Below, in pieces: positions 30,271-38,877 of a stretch of 64,000 bases of DNA. The position numbers and the translations under genes were made by a program. Source of the stretch: Sphaerisporangium perillae (GTDB lineage: Bacteria; Actinomycetota; Actinomycetes; Streptosporangiales; Streptosporangiaceae). Location of the stretch: the NCBI RefSeq assembly GCF_023276435.1, contig NZ_JALLPO010000012.1:1-64000 (forward strand). The letters are read 5' to 3'. The notes under the pieces are model-generated. The model worked only from the letters and a program-made list of their open reading frames with translations. It made no database searches and had not been told where the DNA came from. Each line of letters begins with the position of its first letter. The first letter of the stretch is position 1.

Positions 30271-31881
30271 CTAACCCAAGGTCGCCTCGATCAACGGCCG
30301 ATTCGATCCGTCGGTGCGCGCGACGTAGCCGTGCACCCGCTTCGCCAAGCCCACCACGGCGTACTGGTTGCCGGTCACGATCAGCGGCACCTGGTCCTGT
30401 ACGATCTGCTGAACCTGCGCGTAGAGCTGCTTCGCCTTGGCGAGATCGAGCGTCGCCTGCGCCTGCGCGATCAGGTCGTCCACCTGGGGATCGCACCACT
30501 TCGCCATGATGTTGGTGGCCTGTCCCTTACAGGTGAAGGCCTGGGACATCTCGTCGTCGACCGTCGCCCACTGGTTGCCCGCGTGGTACATCTGGAACTT
30601 GTTCTTCCCCGCGTCGGCATAGAACGTCGCGTCATCGTAGGCCTGAGGGGTGATCGCCGCACCGAGCGGCTTCAGGTCCGACTGGAGCAACTGGGTGTGG
30701 CAGCGCGACTGCGCCCAGTGGTTCTCGTACGGCACGGTGACAGCGAGCTTCGTCCCGTCGGCGACGCCCTTGACGCCCTGGGCCTGCCGGACACCGTCCG
30801 GCCCCATCTTCCACCCGGCCTCGTCGAGCAGCGCGCCCGCCTTGGCGAGAGCCTCGTCCTTGCTCACCCCGTACTTGTCGAACCCGGGCGTGTACGCCCA
30901 GTTGCCTTCGAAGATCAGCTCGCCGGTCGCGTCGACGCCGATGCCGTTCCAGCACGCGGTCTGCTTATCCGCACGCGGAACCATGTAGGCCACGGCCTGC
31001 CGCACCCGGACGTCGTCGAACGGCGCCTTCGTCTTGTCCAGGCCCCACATGATCACGCCAGGGGTCGGCGTCGGGTAGTTATCGATCACGCCGGCTTTCT
31101 GCAGCCGGACGGCGTCCTCGGGGGCCATCGGGAAGGTCATGTCCGCGGTGCCGGCCTGCAGCGCCGACGCGATGGTCGTACTGTCGCCACTGAACGTGTA
31201 GTTGATCGTCTTGATCTTCGGGAACCCCGTGTGCCAGTACGAGTCGTTGGCGGTGAGCGCCAGACTGCTCTTCGGCGTCCACTGCTGCAGTGACCAGGGC
31301 CCGGACGTCGCCGTCGGCTTGGTGAAGTACGACTGGCCGCCGGCGGTGACGGCCTTTTCCGACAGGATCGCGGCGTTGCCGACCCGGGCCAGCGCGTTGA
31401 GGAACACGCGGGACGGTTCCTTGAGGTTCACCTTCACCGTGGACGGGTCGACGACGTCCACCGAGTTCATGTCCGACAGCGCCGCGCCGAGCGCGGCTCC
31501 CTTCGCCGCACGCTCGAGAGAGAACTTGACGTCGTTCGCCGTGATCGCGGAGCCGTCGCTGAACTTGGCTCCGTCGCGGAGGGCGAATGTGTAGCTCGCG
31601 CCGTCGGCGCCTGACGTCCACTTCGTCGCCAGGTCAGGAACCAGGTTGCCCTTGGCGTCGTAGTCGATCAGTGTGTCGTAGATGAGCTCCATGACGCGCA
31701 GCGACGTCTGCGTCACCGCGGTGTTGGGGTCCAGGCCACTGGTGGGCTCGGCGGTGATGATGTTCAACCCCCCTGACGAGCCCGAACTCCCGCTGGACGA
31801 GCAGGCCGCCGCCGCGCCGGCGGCCAGCGCCGTCACCACAGCCATGGTCGTAGTTCGCCTAACGACGCTTCGAAGGTTCAC
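30271..31881 (-). CDS. Family 5 extracellular solute-binding lipoprotein
   Basis: A 536-aa SBP_bac_5 protein (DppA/OppA/NikA type). Lipoprotein signal with lipobox AAAACS, Cys at residue 27, then a Ser/Gly tether. Core blocks: GLDPNTAVTQTSLRVMELIYDTL, SYTFALRDGAKFSDGSAITANDVKFSLERA and FDDVRVRQAVAYMVPR. GTG 31881 has GAGGA just upstream. This family binds peptides but also opines, nickel chelates and oligosaccharides, so the ligand is open. It is the second gene of the operon, 43 bp after kdgD. Confidence 0.9.
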   Translation of the reverse strand: MNLRSVVRRTTTMAVVTALAAGAAAACSSSGSSGSSGGLNIITAEPTSGLDPNTAVTQTSLRVMELIYDTLIDYDAKGNLVPDLATKWTSGADGASYTFALRDGAKFSDGSAITANDVKFSLERAAKGAALGAALSDMNSVDVVDPSTVKVNLKEPSRVFLNALARVGNAAILSEKAVTAGGQSYFTKPTATSGPWSLQQWTPKSSLALTANDSYWHTGFPKIKTINYTFSGDSTTIASALQAGTADMTFPMAPEDAVRLQKAGVIDNYPTPTPGVIMWGLDKTKAPFDDVRVRQAVAYMVPRADKQTACWNGIGVDATGELIFEGNWAYTPGFDKYGVSKDEALAKAGALLDEAGWKMGPDGVRQAQGVKGVADGTKLAVTVPYENHWAQSRCHTQLLQSDLKPLGAAITPQAYDDATFYADAGKNKFQMYHAGNQWATVDDEMSQAFTCKGQATNIMAKWCDPQVDDLIAQAQATLDLAKAKQLYAQVQQIVQDQVPLIVTGNQYAVVGLAKRVHGYVARTDGSNRPLIEATLG

Positions 31882-31924
31882 GCTTCCTCATTTCCGCTCC
31901 GCGAGCCCAGTGGCGCAGCTGGGG

Positions 31925-32896
31925 TTAGTGTTGCCTGGTGTCCTGATCAGCAGCGATGAACGGAGAGTCGCCGGACGAACTCTCCTCGATGATCCGGCGG
32001 AGTTCCTCCAGGTGCTCTGGGGTGGGATCGACCAGCGGCGGGCGCACGCCGCCGACGTCGAGTCCCCTGAGCCGCACGCCGGCCTTCACCAGTGACACGG
32101 CGTATCCGGGAACCTTCGAGCGCAGGGCCACCAGAGGCACGAAGAAGGTGTCCAGCAGCCGCTGCACGAGCTTCACGTCCTGCGTGGTGACCGCATGGTG
32201 GAAGCGCAGTGCGACCTCGGGGGCGAAGCAGAAGACGGCGGACGAGTACAGGTGCACGCCGAGGCCCGCATACGCGGGGACGGTGACCTCTGCCGTGGGA
32301 AGTCCGTTGAAGAAGTGGAACGACTTGTCGCTACCGTCCAGCGTGGTGCGGACCGAGGAGATGATCCGCGTCATGAGCTCGACATCGCCGATGCCCTCCT
32401 TCAGCCCGATGACCGAGGGCAGCTCGGCGATCGTCGCGGCGGACTCCGGGTCGAACCGGGCGTTGCCGCGGTGGTAGACGATCACCGGTAGGTCCGTCGC
32501 GGCGGCGACGGTCTCGACGTAGCGGGCCAGTCCTCGAGGCGGCCCCTCCACCAGGTAGGGCGGCATCAGCAACAGGCCGTCGGCACCGGCCCGCGCCGCG
32601 GCGCGGGCCTGCTCGACCGCGACGCTGACCTGGCCGCCCGCGCCGGCGAACACCGGTACCTGCCCGGCCACGACTTGCACCGCCGTCTCCACCACCTGGG
32701 CCGACTCGGCGGGGCCCAACGAATGGAACTCGCCGGTGCCGCAGGCGGCGAAGACGCCGCCCGGCCCGGCGGACAGTCCGTCCTCCAGATGCTTCCGCAG
32801 GACGGGGAGGTTGAGGTCCCCGGTAGGCGAGAACGGTGTCACAGGAAAAAACAACACTCCGCTGAGTTGCGGCAAGATCCCTCCATGTGTTCTCAT
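31925..32896 (-). CDS. kdgD: 5-dehydro-4-deoxyglucarate dehydratase (DapA superfamily)
   Basis: A 323-aa class I aldolase-fold enzyme. KdgD-specific blocks are visible: LSGVLFFPVTPFSPTGD, GGVFAACGTGEFHSL, catalytic Tyr in PVIVYHRGNARFD, Schiff-base Lys in VIGLKEGIGD, LYSSAVFCFAPEVA, and GYAVSLVKAGVRLRG with VRPPLVDPT. It dehydrates and decarboxylates 5-dehydro-4-deoxy-D-glucarate to 2,5-dioxopentanoate. It is the promoter-proximal gene of the leftward operon and divergent from the IclR-dehydrogenase pair that takes its product to 2-oxoglutarate. The ATG 32896 lies inside a 16-bp dyad; a downstream TTG could be the true start. Confidence 0.85.
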   Translation of the reverse strand: MRTHGGILPQLSGVLFFPVTPFSPTGDLNLPVLRKHLEDGLSAGPGGVFAACGTGEFHSLGPAESAQVVETAVQVVAGQVPVFAGAGGQVSVAVEQARAAARAGADGLLLMPPYLVEGPPRGLARYVETVAAATDLPVIVYHRGNARFDPESAATIAELPSVIGLKEGIGDVELMTRIISSVRTTLDGSDKSFHFFNGLPTAEVTVPAYAGLGVHLYSSAVFCFAPEVALRFHHAVTTQDVKLVQRLLDTFFVPLVALRSKVPGYAVSLVKAGVRLRGLDVGGVRPPLVDPTPEHLEELRRIIEESSSGDSPFIAADQDTRQH

Positions 32897-32904
32897 ATGT
32901 GAAC
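32889..32904. promoter_or_regulatory. Inverted repeat, candidate IclR operator
   Basis: GTTCTCATATGTGAAC: fully symmetric except one mismatched pair. It covers the kdgD start codon and faces the divergent IclR gene, so occupancy would block the kdgD operon and possibly iclR transcription. IclR proteins usually bind such short dyads upstream of their targets; binding here is inferred. Confidence 0.6.
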
Positions 32905-32990
32905 CATGTTCGAGCTGCTGACCAGGTGTGCAAGAATATGGTCACTGTTCATTGCGGTCAAATGTCCGAATGATTACAGAAAGGCAACAC

Positions 32991-33812
32991 ATGTCGGAGT
33001 TCCCCCCCCTGGCCGATGATGTGCGCACGAACAGAATCAGCCGGGCGACGACCGCTGCCGGGCCCGTGAAGTCCGCTGATCGCACGATCGACGTGCTCGA
33101 GCTGCTCGCCGGCGCACCGCGCCGGCTCACCCTCAGCGAGATCCATCGCGAACTTGGAGTACCGAAGTCGAGCCTGCACAACCTGCTGCAGACGCTCGTC
33201 TCCCGCTCCTGGCTGGAAACCGACGAGCGGAACTCCACCTACGCGATCGGGCTGCGCGCGCTACGCGCCGGCGCCTCCTACCTCGATCGCGACCCGGTGA
33301 TCGAGGCCGCAGGGCCCCTGCTGTCCCAAATGCGCAACGAGCTCAACGAGACAGTGCACCTGGCGCGGCTCGACGGGTCTGACATCGTCTACCTCGCGAG
33401 CCGCGAGTCCGCTCATCACCTCCGCAGCAGCTCCCGCATCGGACGCCGCCTGCCCGCTCACGCCACCGCCCTCGGCAAGGCACTGCTCGCCGTCCGCAGC
33501 GACGAGGAGGTGGCCACGCTGCTGCCGAAGGACCTCGAGCGGTTGACCCCCGACACCGTCACCGACCTGGAGACGCTCATCGGGGAACTGAACCAGGCGC
33601 GACGAGACGGATACAGCTTCGAACAAGCGCAGAACACGCCGGGCCTCGGCTGCTTCGCCGTGGCCGTGCCCGGACGACAGCCCGCGATCGACGCGCTGAG
33701 TTGCTCCGTCCCCCTGGTGCGCCTCATCGACGAACACCGGCCGCAGATCGTCTCCGCACTCGTGCACGCCGCCGAGGAGCTGGGGCACATCGCACGACGG
33801 CAGGCACGGTGA
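32991..33812 (+). CDS. IclR-family transcriptional regulator
   Basis: A 273-aa regulator: N-terminal winged helix (SADRTIDVLELLA, RLTLSEIHRELGVPKSSLHNLLQTL) and C-terminal IclR effector domain (NETVHLARLDGSDIVYL, GRRLPAHATALGKALLA, DGYSFEQAQNTPGLGCFAV). ATG 32991 is chosen because AAAGG precedes it; upstream ATGs at 32970 and 32928 are possible. IclR members often control sugar-acid and aromatic catabolism. Its place between kdgD and the semialdehyde dehydrogenase makes it the pathway regulator. Confidence 0.88.
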   Translation: MSEFPPLADDVRTNRISRATTAAGPVKSADRTIDVLELLAGAPRRLTLSEIHRELGVPKSSLHNLLQTLVSRSWLETDERNSTYAIGLRALRAGASYLDRDPVIEAAGPLLSQMRNELNETVHLARLDGSDIVYLASRESAHHLRSSSRIGRRLPAHATALGKALLAVRSDEEVATLLPKDLERLTPDTVTDLETLIGELNQARRDGYSFEQAQNTPGLGCFAVAVPGRQPAIDALSCSVPLVRLIDEHRPQIVSALVHAAEELGHIARRQAR

Positions 33813-33840
33813 GTTGACCCCTACCCCGAACAGGAGCCCG

Positions 33841-35343
33841 ATGACCCAGGACACTCAACTGGAACCGCTGTTCAGCTTCGATCCGCACACCGGCCGGCGG
33901 GTGTACGACCCGGTGGCGCAGACCACCTCCGCCGAACTCGCCGCGACGGTCGAGCGCGCCGCCCTCGCCGATGCGACATGGGCACAGACGCCGCGGAGGC
34001 AACGCGCGTCCTGTCTCGAAGCGATCGCCGCCGCACTGGACGCCGCGGCGCCCGGCCTCGTCGACACCGCGATGGCCGAATCAGGCCTACCCTCCGCGCG
34101 GCTCACAGGCGAGGTGAGCCGCACCACCGGCCAGCTGCGGATGTTCGCCGACGTGATCCGCGACGGCGGCTATCTCGGCGCGATCATCTGTCCGCACGAC
34201 GCAGCACGCAACCAGCCCGATGTGCGCCGCGTGCTGCGTCCGATCGGGCCGGTCGGCGTCTTCAGCGCGTCCAACTTTCCTTTCGCCTTCTCGGTCGCCG
34301 GTGGTGATACCGCCTCCGCGTTGGCCGCCGGCAGCGCCGTCGTCGTCAAGGCGCACGAGGGGCATCCGCGCACGTCGGCACAGGTAGCCGCTGTGGTACG
34401 CCAGGCGCTCCACGATGCCGGCGCGCCAACCGACATCCTGCAGGTCGTGTACGGCAAGTCCGCCGGGAGCGAGCTGGTGCGGCATCCAGCCATTCGCGCG
34501 GTCGGATTCACCGGCTCGCTCGCCGGCGGGCGGGCACTGTTCGACATCGCCTCCGGCCGTCCGGACCCCATCCCGTTCTTCGGCGAGCTGGGGAGCATCA
34601 ACCCAGTCGTCGTGCTCCCCTCCGCCGCGCAGCTACGGCGCACGGAACTGGCGGACGGCTACGCTGCCTCGCTTACCTTGGGCTCGGGTCAATTCTGCAC
34701 AAACCCCGGCGTCATCTTCGTGCCGGACGATGCCGCGTTGCTGACCGCGATCGCCGATGCGGTCGGGGCCACCACCGTAGGGCCGCTGCTGACCGAACGG
34801 ATCCACGACGGGTTCCAGGCCGCAGTGACCGACGAAGTGTGGGCATCCCTGCCGCTCCTGGCGAGCGGAACGTCCGACGGCGCATGGAGCGTCCCGGCGC
34901 AGATCCGCCGGGCATCGCTGGACCAGTTCCACAGCGCACGCGACATCCTCACCGAGGAGCGCTTCGGTCCGGCCGGTCTCGTCGTGACGTACTCGGACGC
35001 GTCGCAGCTGCTGCCGGTGCTCACGCAGCTCCCGGGCAGCCTGACGGCCTCGGTGCACGCAGAAGACGGTGACGCAGAGCTTGCCGCGCCGATCGCAGAG
35101 GCGCTCTCGGCCAAAGTAGGACGGCTCATCTGGAACGGCTGGCCGACTGGTGTCGCGGTAAGCTGGGCGATGCATCACGGCGGGCCGTGGCCAGCGAGCA
35201 CCGCGGCGTCGCACACATCCGTCGGCGCTACCGCAATCGCGCGCTGGCTGCGACCAATCGCCTACCAGGACTGGCCACAGTCCCTGTTGCCCGAGGAACT
35301 CCTCGACGACAACCCAACCGGCGTGCTGCAACTGCGCCGGTGA
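33841..35343 (+). CDS. 2,5-dioxovalerate (alpha-ketoglutarate semialdehyde) dehydrogenase, ALDH family
   Basis: A 500-aa NAD(P)-dependent aldehyde dehydrogenase. The nucleophile Cys is in LGSGQFCTNPGV and the general-base Glu in FFGELGSINPVVVLP; VFSASNFPFAFSVAGGDTASALAAGSAVVVKAHEGHP is split over typical cofactor loops (residues about 140-180). These blocks are those of KGSADH enzymes acting after KdgD. It is 28 bp downstream of iclR with AGGAG before ATG 33841, so the two are co-transcribed. Product: 2-oxoglutarate, entering the TCA cycle. Confidence 0.85.
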   Translation: MTQDTQLEPLFSFDPHTGRRVYDPVAQTTSAELAATVERAALADATWAQTPRRQRASCLEAIAAALDAAAPGLVDTAMAESGLPSARLTGEVSRTTGQLRMFADVIRDGGYLGAIICPHDAARNQPDVRRVLRPIGPVGVFSASNFPFAFSVAGGDTASALAAGSAVVVKAHEGHPRTSAQVAAVVRQALHDAGAPTDILQVVYGKSAGSELVRHPAIRAVGFTGSLAGGRALFDIASGRPDPIPFFGELGSINPVVVLPSAAQLRRTELADGYAASLTLGSGQFCTNPGVIFVPDDAALLTAIADAVGATTVGPLLTERIHDGFQAAVTDEVWASLPLLASGTSDGAWSVPAQIRRASLDQFHSARDILTEERFGPAGLVVTYSDASQLLPVLTQLPGSLTASVHAEDGDAELAAPIAEALSAKVGRLIWNGWPTGVAVSWAMHHGGPWPASTAASHTSVGATAIARWLRPIAYQDWPQSLLPEELLDDNPTGVLQLRR

Positions 35344-35666
35344 CAGCAGACGCCCGACAGTAGATGGGGCATTGCTGCTCACCGCCCCGTTCGCGGTCGG
35401 TCAGGCCGAAGTGGGCGAGAGGTCGGGGTTCTCCGGCTGAAGGATGGGGCGTGCGGTCCCCTGGCCGGGCGTGTTCCCGGCCTCCGCCGCTTCGTCGTCG
35501 TGCAACCGCGGCCGCGTAGGGGGCGATCTTGTCCTCGATGCGGCGGGACACCGTCTCGCCACTGACAGCAACGCTGACCAGTCGACGCCCTGAGATCACC
35601 ATCCGCCCTGTGGGTATCCGCCGCGTGGGTAGTGGTGCGCGATGACCAACGCCACCCCGACCGACG
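35344..35666. other. Gene-free interval with unrecognised open frame
   Basis: About 320 bases between convergent genes. A minus-strand open frame gives the coherent-looking piece MVISGRRLVSVAVSGETV then RRIEDKIAPYAAAVARRR, which I could not assign to a family; it may be a gene remnant. No terminator hairpin was noticed. Confidence 0.4.
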
Positions 35667-36296
35667 TCAAGGCGTTGACACGCGAAAACGTTGGTCAGCG
35701 TTTTGTTCGTTGATGCCGACCAGCACGGCGGCGATCTTCTCAACTCGCTCGTCAAGATCGTGGGGGCTGGACCGGCCGGTGGCGAAGAGGTGGTGCAGTG
35801 CGCCGACGAACATCAGGGCCAGTGTCTCCGCGTCGGCGTGCAGCTTGATCCGTCCCAGCTCCTTCTCCGCCGCGAAGTACTCGGTGAAGGTGCGTTCCAG
35901 GTCCTCGATGCCGCCGCTGCCCTCGACCGCAAGCGCCTCTTGTACCCGCGACTGGAGCTGCGGTTGAGACATCAGCAGGCTCGCGATCGCCACTGACCTG
36001 GAACCGAACACCGAGACCGCCGTCGTCGTGAGGTTCCCGATCACGGTTCCTTCGCCGGCCCGTGCGGCCAGTTGAGTGGCGTTCTTCAGCAGTTGACGAA
36101 GGCGGTCGGCCGCGAATGCCGTCAAGAAACCGTCGAGACTGCCGAAGTGGTTGTGCAGGACCCCCTTCGCGCAGCCGGCTTCGGACGTGATGCTCCGGCT
36201 ATCCAGCGCGGAGGGGCCATCGCGGACGAGCAGTTGCTCCGCCGCATCGAAGAGCCGCTCGTGGAGCCCGGCGACGGGCACGCCTCGTGGTGACAT
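35667..36296 (-). CDS. TetR-family transcriptional regulator
   Basis: A 209-aa TetR repressor. The HTH lies at about residues 12-58 (ERLFDAAEQLLVRDGPSALDSRSITSEAGCAKGVLHNHFGSLD in pieces), with the VLHNHFGSLDGFLTAF end typical of TetR_N. The C-terminal helical ligand domain includes VAIASLLMSQPQLQ and LALMFVGALHHLF. ATG 36296 is favoured over longer options, since upstream sequence is the operator region. It is divergent from a methyltransferase, with twin operators between them. Confidence 0.87.
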   Translation of the reverse strand: MSPRGVPVAGLHERLFDAAEQLLVRDGPSALDSRSITSEAGCAKGVLHNHFGSLDGFLTAFAADRLRQLLKNATQLAARAGEGTVIGNLTTTAVSVFGSRSVAIASLLMSQPQLQSRVQEALAVEGSGGIEDLERTFTEYFAAEKELGRIKLHADAETLALMFVGALHHLFATGRSSPHDLDERVEKIAAVLVGINEQNADQRFRVSTP

Positions 36297-36322
36297 CCGT
36301 TGATCCCCGCCACCTCTTGAAA

Positions 36323-36363
36323 GTATGGGCGTTCGCCCATACAGTTTGGGCAACTGCCCATAC
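36323..36363. promoter_or_regulatory. Two tandem TetR operators
   Basis: First site 36323-36342: perfect 9-base arms GTATGGGCG and CGCCCATAC around TT. Second site 36344-36363: GTTTGGGCA and TGCCCATAC around AC, one mismatch. Centres are 21 bp apart, two helical turns. They lie between the divergent TetR and methyltransferase genes, an arrangement suited to cooperative repression of both. Confidence 0.8.
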
Positions 36364-36430
36364 ATTAGCAGCGACGCCCCGGCGTGCGTCCGACACGTCC
36401 TTCGCACCGGGGGGAAGGAACGCGTGGCCC

Positions 36431-37084
36431 ATGCCTGAGCGACGCTCACGCGGTGTGATCAACTTCTCGGCCCGCTACTACGACCTGATCGTGCAGTGGT
36501 TCGTCATGCGCGGTAAGGAGCAGACGTTCCGCTCCATGACCGCCGATATCGCCCACCTGCAGCCCAGCGAGGAGGTACTGGACATCGGATGCGGCACCGG
36601 AACGATGGCTGTCGCCGCCAAGCGGAGGGTCGGCGAATCGGGGCATGTGGTCGGCATCGACCCGTCGGCTCAACTGCTCGCCGGCGCACGACGCAAAGCC
36701 GCCCGGCAGGGCCTCACGATCGACTTCCGGCTCGCTGGAGTCGAGGAACTGGACTTTCCCGACGACTCGTTTGACGTCGCGATGGGCACCTTCATGATCC
36801 ATCATTTGCCCGACGACGTCATCCGGAGGGGGCTCGCGGAGCTTGGCCGCGTGCTCAGACCTGGCGGACGCCTCCTCCTGATCGACTTCAAGCGGCCGGA
36901 GGACCACCACGTTCGGCCCGAGCGCTTCGGCGAAACCGCGATCGGCATTCAGGACCTGCCCCCACTCCTGGAGACAGCGGGTTTCTCCCGGCTCGAGTCC
37001 GGCGAGATGCCGTTCAGGATCCGGAGCGTTTCCAGGGAACACAAGTCGTACGGCTACGTCCGGGCGGTGCGGGGGTCTCGCTGA
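36431..37084 (+). CDS. Class I SAM-dependent methyltransferase
   Basis: A 217-aa UbiE/MenG-like methyltransferase: SAM motif I VLDIGCGTGTMAVAAKR, acidic motif VVGIDPSAQLL, motif II DSFDVAMGTFMIHHLPDD and motif III LRPGGRLLLIDFKRP. The N-terminus NFSARYYDLIVQW is common in small-molecule or lipid methyltransferases. ATG 36431 follows GGGGGGAAGGAA. Repressed by the adjacent TetR, it may modify an incoming toxic or signal molecule; substrate unknown. Confidence 0.86.
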   Translation: MPERRSRGVINFSARYYDLIVQWFVMRGKEQTFRSMTADIAHLQPSEEVLDIGCGTGTMAVAAKRRVGESGHVVGIDPSAQLLAGARRKAARQGLTIDFRLAGVEELDFPDDSFDVAMGTFMIHHLPDDVIRRGLAELGRVLRPGGRLLLIDFKRPEDHHVRPERFGETAIGIQDLPPLLETAGFSRLESGEMPFRIRSVSREHKSYGYVRAVRGSR

Positions 37085-37296
37085 CGGTTCGACCCGGACA
37101 CCAGCGCGAACGGCAGTAGCCGATGAGGGTGAGTTGTTCGATGGATGTGGGGAGGTGTTGCGAGCAAGTGGTGCACGGGAGGTTGGTACCCGGCGTGGCC
37201 GGCGCTGTCGGTGAGGTTCCATGGCGCCGCGTCTCGAGCACGGCGCGGCCTCGGAAGCGCTGGTTCAGGTGATGCTGAATTTCGCTACCGGAACGG

Positions 37297-37653
37297 TCAG
37301 CCAAGGATGCCGGCCTCGACCTCGGGGATCGGCAACTCCTCAAGGACAGTGATGGCGCAGGACTCGGCCCACTGCAGGTGATGGTGATCGCGGACCATCC
37401 CGAGCGCGTCTTCCATGGTGTCGGCCTGCAGGATCGTCATTCCGATGACCTCGGTCGGCGCCGCCGTGATGCCGCTGCGGGTCACGGTCCTCGCATTACC
37501 GAGGGGACGGCCGGGGTCAACCAGCGCCGAGCCGAGTTGGTCGAACCATTCCGTCCAGAGCCGTACGCCGGCCTGGGCCTCCTCGGTTGTGGCCGTTGCG
37601 AAACGTTCCGCGGCCTCTTGTGGAGCGCGGTACAACACGATGAACCGTGCCAT
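37297..37653 (-). CDS. YCII-related domain protein
   Basis: A 118-aa YCII/DGPF-type alpha-beta barrel protein (MARFIVLYRAPQEAAERF, WTEWFDQLGSALVDPGRPLG, MTILQADTMEDALGMVRDHHHLQ). Family role is uncertain; some members have weak hydrolase or dehydrochlorination-like activity. The two consecutive His in DHHHL replace the more usual single His-Pro region. It lies 20 bp downstream of a MarR gene on the same strand and is probably its target. Confidence 0.82.
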   Translation of the reverse strand: MARFIVLYRAPQEAAERFATATTEEAQAGVRLWTEWFDQLGSALVDPGRPLGNARTVTRSGITAAPTEVIGMTILQADTMEDALGMVRDHHHLQWAESCAITVLEELPIPEVEAGILG

Positions 37654-37673
37654 TTCGTTGTCTCCCTAGTGAG

Positions 37674-38138
37674 TTATGACGCCTGTTCTTCATTACTCAT
37701 GCTCGATGCAAGGGCTTGCGAGACCTCATTGAGCGAGGTCGTCAGTTCACGCAATGTGGCCTCGCTCAGCCGTGACGCGATCTCGGCGAACCATGCCACC
37801 TGCCGCTGGTAGATCTCACCGAGCACCTCGTGTCCACGGGGCGTGAGTTCGACCAGCTTTGTGCGACGGTCGGTAGGGAGTGGCCGATACGCGATCAGTC
37901 CCTCCCGCTCGAGTACGTCGGCCACCCGCTGAACGCTCTGTCGTGCGTGCCCCATCTCGGCCGCCATCTGAGCGACGGTCTGCGGCTGGAACGCTCGCCC
38001 GAGCACGTGCCACCGCGCCGAGCTCTGCCCCAAGGGGCGCGAGATGCGCTCGCCTGCCTGGGTTATCAAGCCGTTGACGTCGAAGACGGCCAGTACGAAC
38101 TCGCTCCACGCGTCCTCGGGTCCGCGCCGATCGCTCAC
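37674..38138 (-). CDS. MarR-family transcriptional regulator
   Basis: A 154-aa MarR protein: LGQSSARWHVLGRA, VAQMAAEMGHARQSVQRVADVLEREGL (HTH in two helices), wing PTDRRTKLVELTPRG, and C-terminal dimer helices. GTG 38138 is chosen because it lies 14 bp inside a 28-bp palindrome and no RBS supports the longer frame. Likely autorepresses and controls the downstream YCII gene. Confidence 0.86.
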   Translation of the reverse strand: MSDRRGPEDAWSEFVLAVFDVNGLITQAGERISRPLGQSSARWHVLGRAFQPQTVAQMAAEMGHARQSVQRVADVLEREGLIAYRPLPTDRRTKLVELTPRGHEVLGEIYQRQVAWFAEIASRLSEATLRELTTSLNEVSQALASSMSNEEQAS

Positions 38139-38152
38139 GCGGCCAGCATCAC

Positions 38153-38180
38153 ACGATCGACAGCATGCTGTCAATCGTGG
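38153..38180. promoter_or_regulatory. 28-bp near-perfect palindrome, candidate MarR operator
   Basis: Arms CACGATCGACAGCA and TGCTGTCAATCGTG match at 13 of 14 pairs. It lies just upstream of the MarR GTG and 112 bp before the rightward membrane-protein gene at 38293, so it could control both directions. Confidence 0.75.
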
Positions 38181-38292
38181 GCGGGCGCCGGACGCCGGAC
38201 CGGCGATCCCGACCGGCCGTGGGCGGCCTTCCCCGGCCAATCGGGAGATCCGCCTCATGCCCGCGGGAACGAGGGCGCAGCACCCTGGGCCC

Positions 38293-38877
38293 ATGAAACA
38301 GCTCGCGCACATCGCGTATCCGATGCTCACGGCCGCCGGACTGCTGCTGCTCGTGGCAGCGCCCTTCGAGGTGCTGACCGAGATCGACGACCGCCCCTAC
38401 TCCCAGCAGGCACTGGCCTCGACCTATCACGTCGACAGCCTGCTCGGCCTCGTCTCCACGCTCTGCCTCTTCCTCGGAGTCGCCGCCGTGGCCGGCCGCA
38501 CGGGGCCGGGGGGCCGCATGATCAGCGGCCCCGCGTGCGTGACGGTCCTCCTCGGCCTGATGGGCGCGGCCTTCCTCCAGGCCGTCAGCGTCTTCCTCGT
38601 CCCCTCGCTGGCCACCTCGGCTCCGGCCGTGCTCGACGCGCCTCCCTCCGGCTGGCACGCGGCGGGGGTGATCGTCAGCCTCGCGCTCTGGGTCGTGGGG
38701 ATCGTCTGGCTGTCGGTCTCCGCGTTCCGCTCCCGCGTGTTCCCCAGGATCGCCGCCGTCGTGCTCGGTGTCGGCGGAGCGGCCACGTTCTTCGGCCCGA
38801 TCAGCGGGTTCCTCATGGGGATCGGACTGCTGTGGATCGGCATCGCCGGGATTAGGCTGAAGCAGGGTGGCGCATGA
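38293..38877 (+). CDS. Small multi-pass membrane protein
   Basis: A 194-aa hydrophobic protein with about five predicted TM segments (MLTAAGLLLLVAAPF, VDSLLGLVSTLCLFLGVAAVAG, MISGPACVTVLLGLMGAAFL, VIVSLALWVVGIVWLSV, IAAVVLGVGGAATFFGP). No enzyme motif is seen. The start is ATG 38293 or possibly 38257, which has a better GGAG. Its TGA overlaps the histidine kinase ATG (ATGA), so it may be the stimulus sensor partner of the two-component system. Confidence 0.75.
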   Translation: MKQLAHIAYPMLTAAGLLLLVAAPFEVLTEIDDRPYSQQALASTYHVDSLLGLVSTLCLFLGVAAVAGRTGPGGRMISGPACVTVLLGLMGAAFLQAVSVFLVPSLATSAPAVLDAPPSGWHAAGVIVSLALWVVGIVWLSVSAFRSRVFPRIAAVVLGVGGAATFFGPISGFLMGIGLLWIGIAGIRLKQGGA

